Assembly (NCBI GenBank): GCA_038209275.1
Contig: JBBQXW010000338.1
Span: forward strand, 1-7,789
Reading direction: 5' to 3'
Source: L227-5C sp038209275
Lineage (GTDB): Bacteria > Chloroflexota > Chloroflexia > Chloroheliales > Chloroheliaceae
DNA length: 7,789 nt
Positions 5,429-7,789 of this stretch are shown in pieces. Position numbers and translations under genes: made by a program. The notes under the pieces are model-generated. The model was not told the origin of the DNA, did not search any database, and was given only the letters and a program-made list of their open reading frames with translations. Within the stretch, counting starts at the first letter, position 1; every line of letters begins with the position of its first letter.

Positions 5429-7789
5429 TTAGCCGCGACCACCGCCGCCACCACCAGGCCCGCCACCGCCGCCACCAGGCACAGCCGGAATAGCTGCCGC
5501 GCCAGTAGCACGGTTAGTGGGGGTAGTGCTAAGTACAATCTGGTCGTTTTCGGTTAGTTTACCGCCAGTGATTTCAGTGTTGTTATCGCCAACCAGCCCG
5601 GTAGTAATCGGGCGGTCTTCGATTTTGCTGGTCTCTTTGTCTGTCAATACCTGTACGTACTGCACCCGCCGCCCGTTTTCGGTTTTGGTCTTGATTGCGC
5701 GGTTAGCTACCGAAAGATTACCAGCTTTGAAATCCTGACAAATCGTCACATTCGAGGACATACCAACTTTCGGTTGCTCGGCAGCAGCGTTATTGCCACC
5801 ACCAATATTCGGTACGTAGCCGCAGACCCCGAATTGCGCCGCCAGCGCCGCCGGAATACGTACCTGCTGATTGCCACCGCCAGCCGCCCCCGCGCCTGGG
5901 AAACCACCAGCACCACCAGCACCAGCGCCCGCACCCTGGCGACCACCAGCACCTTGCTGACCCTGTGCGCCTCTGGTAAGAGCCTGGAAGTACTTGGCGA
6001 GTTCCACACCCCAAACATCATTGAAAGTGTTAGCCGGAGGCGCATCTATTGTTACAGTAACGAGGTAGTTGACCACGTTGTTAGTCACGGTAGATTTGGA
6101 AGAAATATAGGTGATTTTGCCCGTAAAGCTGCGACCCGAAATAGCATCCAGGTTGACCGCCGCCGCCTGACCCAGCTTCACCTTCGCAATATCGTTTTCA
6201 CCTACGTTCACGTCTACGTGTAGCGAAGTATAATCTACCAGTTGGAAAACACTGGTGCTGGCATTAACGGCTTGCCCTATTACTGGCGCAGATACAGTCG
6301 CATTATTGTTGGCTGCCGCCGGAAGTACCACAATACCATCAAACGGCGCAACAATTACGGCATTTTTGAGTTTAGCCAGGGCGCTATCGTAGTTGGCCTG
6401 GGCCGCATTAACCTGAGCTTGCGATACCGCAATATCGTTCGGCTTCGCACCAGCCAGCAGGTCATTCAATACCGCCGTAGACGAATCTACGGTAGCCTGG
6501 GCGCTGGCAACATCGCTCGGCGTACCGCCGTTCAGCTTCGCCAGATTAGCCTGAGCCGAAGCAATTTGCGCGTCGTTTGAGGCAAGCTGCGATTGGGCCG
6601 AAGCTATCGAGGCCCGGTCTGCCGCAATAGTAGCATCGGTTGGGGTCAGCGCGGCCTGGGTCTTTCGGGCATTATCCAGACTGGCCTGAGCCGAAGCCAC
6701 CGAAGATTGAGCCGAAGCGATTGAGGCTTCATCGGCAGCAATATCGGCGGGAGTCACGCCGGACTTGGTTTTATCAAGCTGCGCTCTCGCGTCATCTAAC
6801 TGAGATTGAGCCGAGCGCACGCCTGTATCCAACGCGACTTTAGCATCGTTAAGGGCGACATCAGCCTTATTGTAGTTACTCTGAGCATCCTGCAAGCTAC
6901 GATAAGTGGCAGTCTCATTATCGATTTCGGACTGCTTCAAACCGCTCTTGAGTGAACCATCGGCGTTATGGTTATTGGTGTAAGCCGCCGAATATTTATC
7001 CTGAGCGTTCCGTAAAGCGTTCAAAGCTACATCGCGGCTCGACTGAGCCGAAACAACTTGCGATTGAAGGCTGCTACGGCTTTTTTCCAGGTTGGCCTGG
7101 GCCTGGTCTACTTTAGCTTGAGCCGAAGTAACCGTCGCAAAATCCGGCCCGGCCTGGTCTTTGGCTAATTTGGCCTGGGCCGAAGCCAGATTCGATTTGG
7201 AAGAAGCTAACTGAGCTTCCGCCGAGCTTATGGCCGACTGCGCCGCTATTTTATCTGCCGCCGTGCCGCCCTGCAAATCCTGGTTCAATTTCGCCTGAGC
7301 CGAAGCCAGTTGCGCCTGGGTAGAACCCACTGAAGCCTGAGCCGAGCGCACCGAAGCCTGCGCGCTATTGATGTCGGTAGGCAGAGCATTACCATTTTTG
7401 GTCTGGTCGTACTTAATCTGAGCTTGCTTCAAGCTGGCCTGAGCTTGCTCAATATCCTTCTGGCTCGCCCCATCTGTTACTTTTTTAAGGTTGGCTTGCG
7501 ATTGTTCCAGCGAAGCTTTAGCCGATTTAACCGAATTCTGTAAATCGGTATCATCCAGGCGAGCCAGTTCCTGGTCTTTCTTAACCAGGTCGCCTACCTT
7601 TACCTTAACCGCCGATACTGTACCGCTACTACCAAAAGAGAGGGCCACATCCGCGTTAGCTTGAATCTGTCCACTGGCACTGACTGCCAGAGTAACCGGC
7701 TGGCGGGTGGTAGCCTGGGTAGTCAAGCCCTGAAAAACGGTACTGGTCTGGGTACTGCGTACCCAGAAAAATGTACCAACCCCGGCGGC
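5429..7789 (-). CDS. HlyD/MacA-like periplasmic adaptor (membrane fusion protein) with very long coiled coil, 5' partial
   Basis: Extracytoplasmic adaptor of the ABC exporter encoded by the next two genes. The frame is open to the right edge, and the TTG at 7726 is an internal Leu codon; 786 residues are visible, numbered from the edge. Residues 1-14 (AAGVGTFFWVRSTQ) look like the end of a membrane anchor. Then come: the first half of a lipoyl-like domain (48-80, GTVSAVKVKVGDLV); a very Ala/Gln/Ser-rich coiled coil (about 79-476) with repeated SAQA-type units, often restarting after T/K-P-x-D-I/V; the second lipoyl half (NAVIVAPFDGIVV, 476-488); and a beta-barrel (about 522-563). An insertion follows (about 586-671) with a Gly/Ala/Gln-rich core, then a membrane-proximal part (GMSSNVTI onward) and a Gly tail (771-786). 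Typical MacA is about 370 residues. Two Cys (656, 684) are seen. The adaptor role is secure; the substrate is unknown. Confidence 0.92.
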   Translation of the reverse strand, partial: AAGVGTFFWVRSTQTSTVFQGLTTQATTRQPVTLAVSASGQIQANADVALSFGSSGTVSAVKVKVGDLVKKDQELARLDDTDLQNSVKSAKASLEQSQANLKKVTDGASQKDIEQAQASLKQAQIKYDQTKNGNALPTDINSAQASVRSAQASVGSTQAQLASAQAKLNQDLQGGTAADKIAAQSAISSAEAQLASSKSNLASAQAKLAKDQAGPDFATVTSAQAKVDQAQANLEKSRSSLQSQVVSAQSSRDVALNALRNAQDKYSAAYTNNHNADGSLKSGLKQSEIDNETATYRSLQDAQSNYNKADVALNDAKVALDTGVRSAQSQLDDARAQLDKTKSGVTPADIAADEASIASAQSSVASAQASLDNARKTQAALTPTDATIAADRASIASAQSQLASNDAQIASAQANLAKLNGGTPSDVASAQATVDSSTAVLNDLLAGAKPNDIAVSQAQVNAAQANYDSALAKLKNAVIVAPFDGIVVLPAAANNNATVSAPVIGQAVNASTSVFQLVDYTSLHVDVNVGENDIAKVKLGQAAAVNLDAISGRSFTGKITYISSKSTVTNNVVNYLVTVTIDAPPANTFNDVWGVELAKYFQALTRGAQGQQGAGGRQGAGAGAGGAGGFPGAGAAGGGNQQVRIPAALAAQFGVCGYVPNIGGGNNAAAEQPKVGMSSNVTICQDFKAGNLSVANRAIKTKTENGRRVQYVQVLTDKETSKIEDRPITTGLVGDNNTEITGGKLTENDQIVLSTTPTNRATGAAAIPAVPGGGGGGPGGGGGGRG
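5870..5977 (-). repeat. Gly/Ala/Gln-rich low-complexity coding segment in the adaptor
   Basis: This stretch codes for about 36 residues made almost only of Gly, Ala, Gln and Arg (for example GAGAGAGGAGG) inside the adaptor's beta-barrel/membrane-proximal region. At DNA level it is a run of imperfect ACCAGC/ACCACC-like triplets, which can change length by slippage. It is most likely a flexible, surface-exposed linker. Confidence 0.75.

Noticed and set aside
5777..6034. Frameshift or pseudogene in the adaptor because of the odd Gly-rich part
   Set aside because: The frame resumes with standard adaptor sequence (GMSSNVTI and beyond) after the insertion, so it is an in-frame insertion and not a break.
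7724..7726. TTG as the start of the adaptor gene
   Set aside because: The frame continues to the right edge, and the extra 21 codons include AGVGTFFWV, which fits the end of a membrane anchor. The gene is cut by the window.

Overview
The window holds six protein genes and reads as an ordinary piece of chromosome with unusually repeat-rich spacers. No phage, plasmid, CRISPR, tRNA or rRNA feature was seen. GC is near 50%, start codons include TTG and GTG, and spacers carry heptamer tandem repeats of the type best known from filamentous cyanobacteria. Together with the split adaptor/ATPase/permease transporter, this makes an environmental bacterium plausible, perhaps Chloroflexota or a cyanobacterium-like lineage. 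That placement is a weak inference: no phylogenetic marker gene is present.

Left part (1-2158). The 3' part of a lysophospholipid acyltransferase-like gene runs rightward off the left edge (3-1001). It converges with a leftward pair: a two-helix small membrane protein (1883-2158) followed by a DedA/VTT-family membrane protein (1144-1839). A 71-bp REPIN-like inverted repeat lies between the convergent genes, and an ACTCATY heptamer array forms a hairpin at the dedA 5' end. The 210-bp spacer 2159-2368 is AT-rich and showed no convincing gene, hairpin or promoter.

Middle (2369-2953). A single leftward histidine phosphatase (phosphoglycerate mutase-like) gene with its catalytic residues intact.

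Right part (3024-7789). A leftward transporter operon in the order adaptor (HlyD/MacA-like, 5' end beyond the right edge), ATPase (LolD/MacB-type) and permease (MacB/FtsX-type), closed by a clear intrinsic terminator at 3024-3054. The ATPase should drive the permease mechanically while the adaptor gathers or guides substrate outside the membrane, as in MacAB or YknXYZ. The substrate cannot be read from the sequence, and no outer-membrane channel gene is present here.

The most unusual items are the adaptor itself (about 400 residues of coiled coil, a Gly/Ala-rich insertion inside its beta-barrel region, a poly-Gly tail), a DedA protein lacking two of four functionally important charged residues, and spacers that each carry a different repeat family, one with promoter-like boxes. 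I did not find a convincing new multi-gene system.
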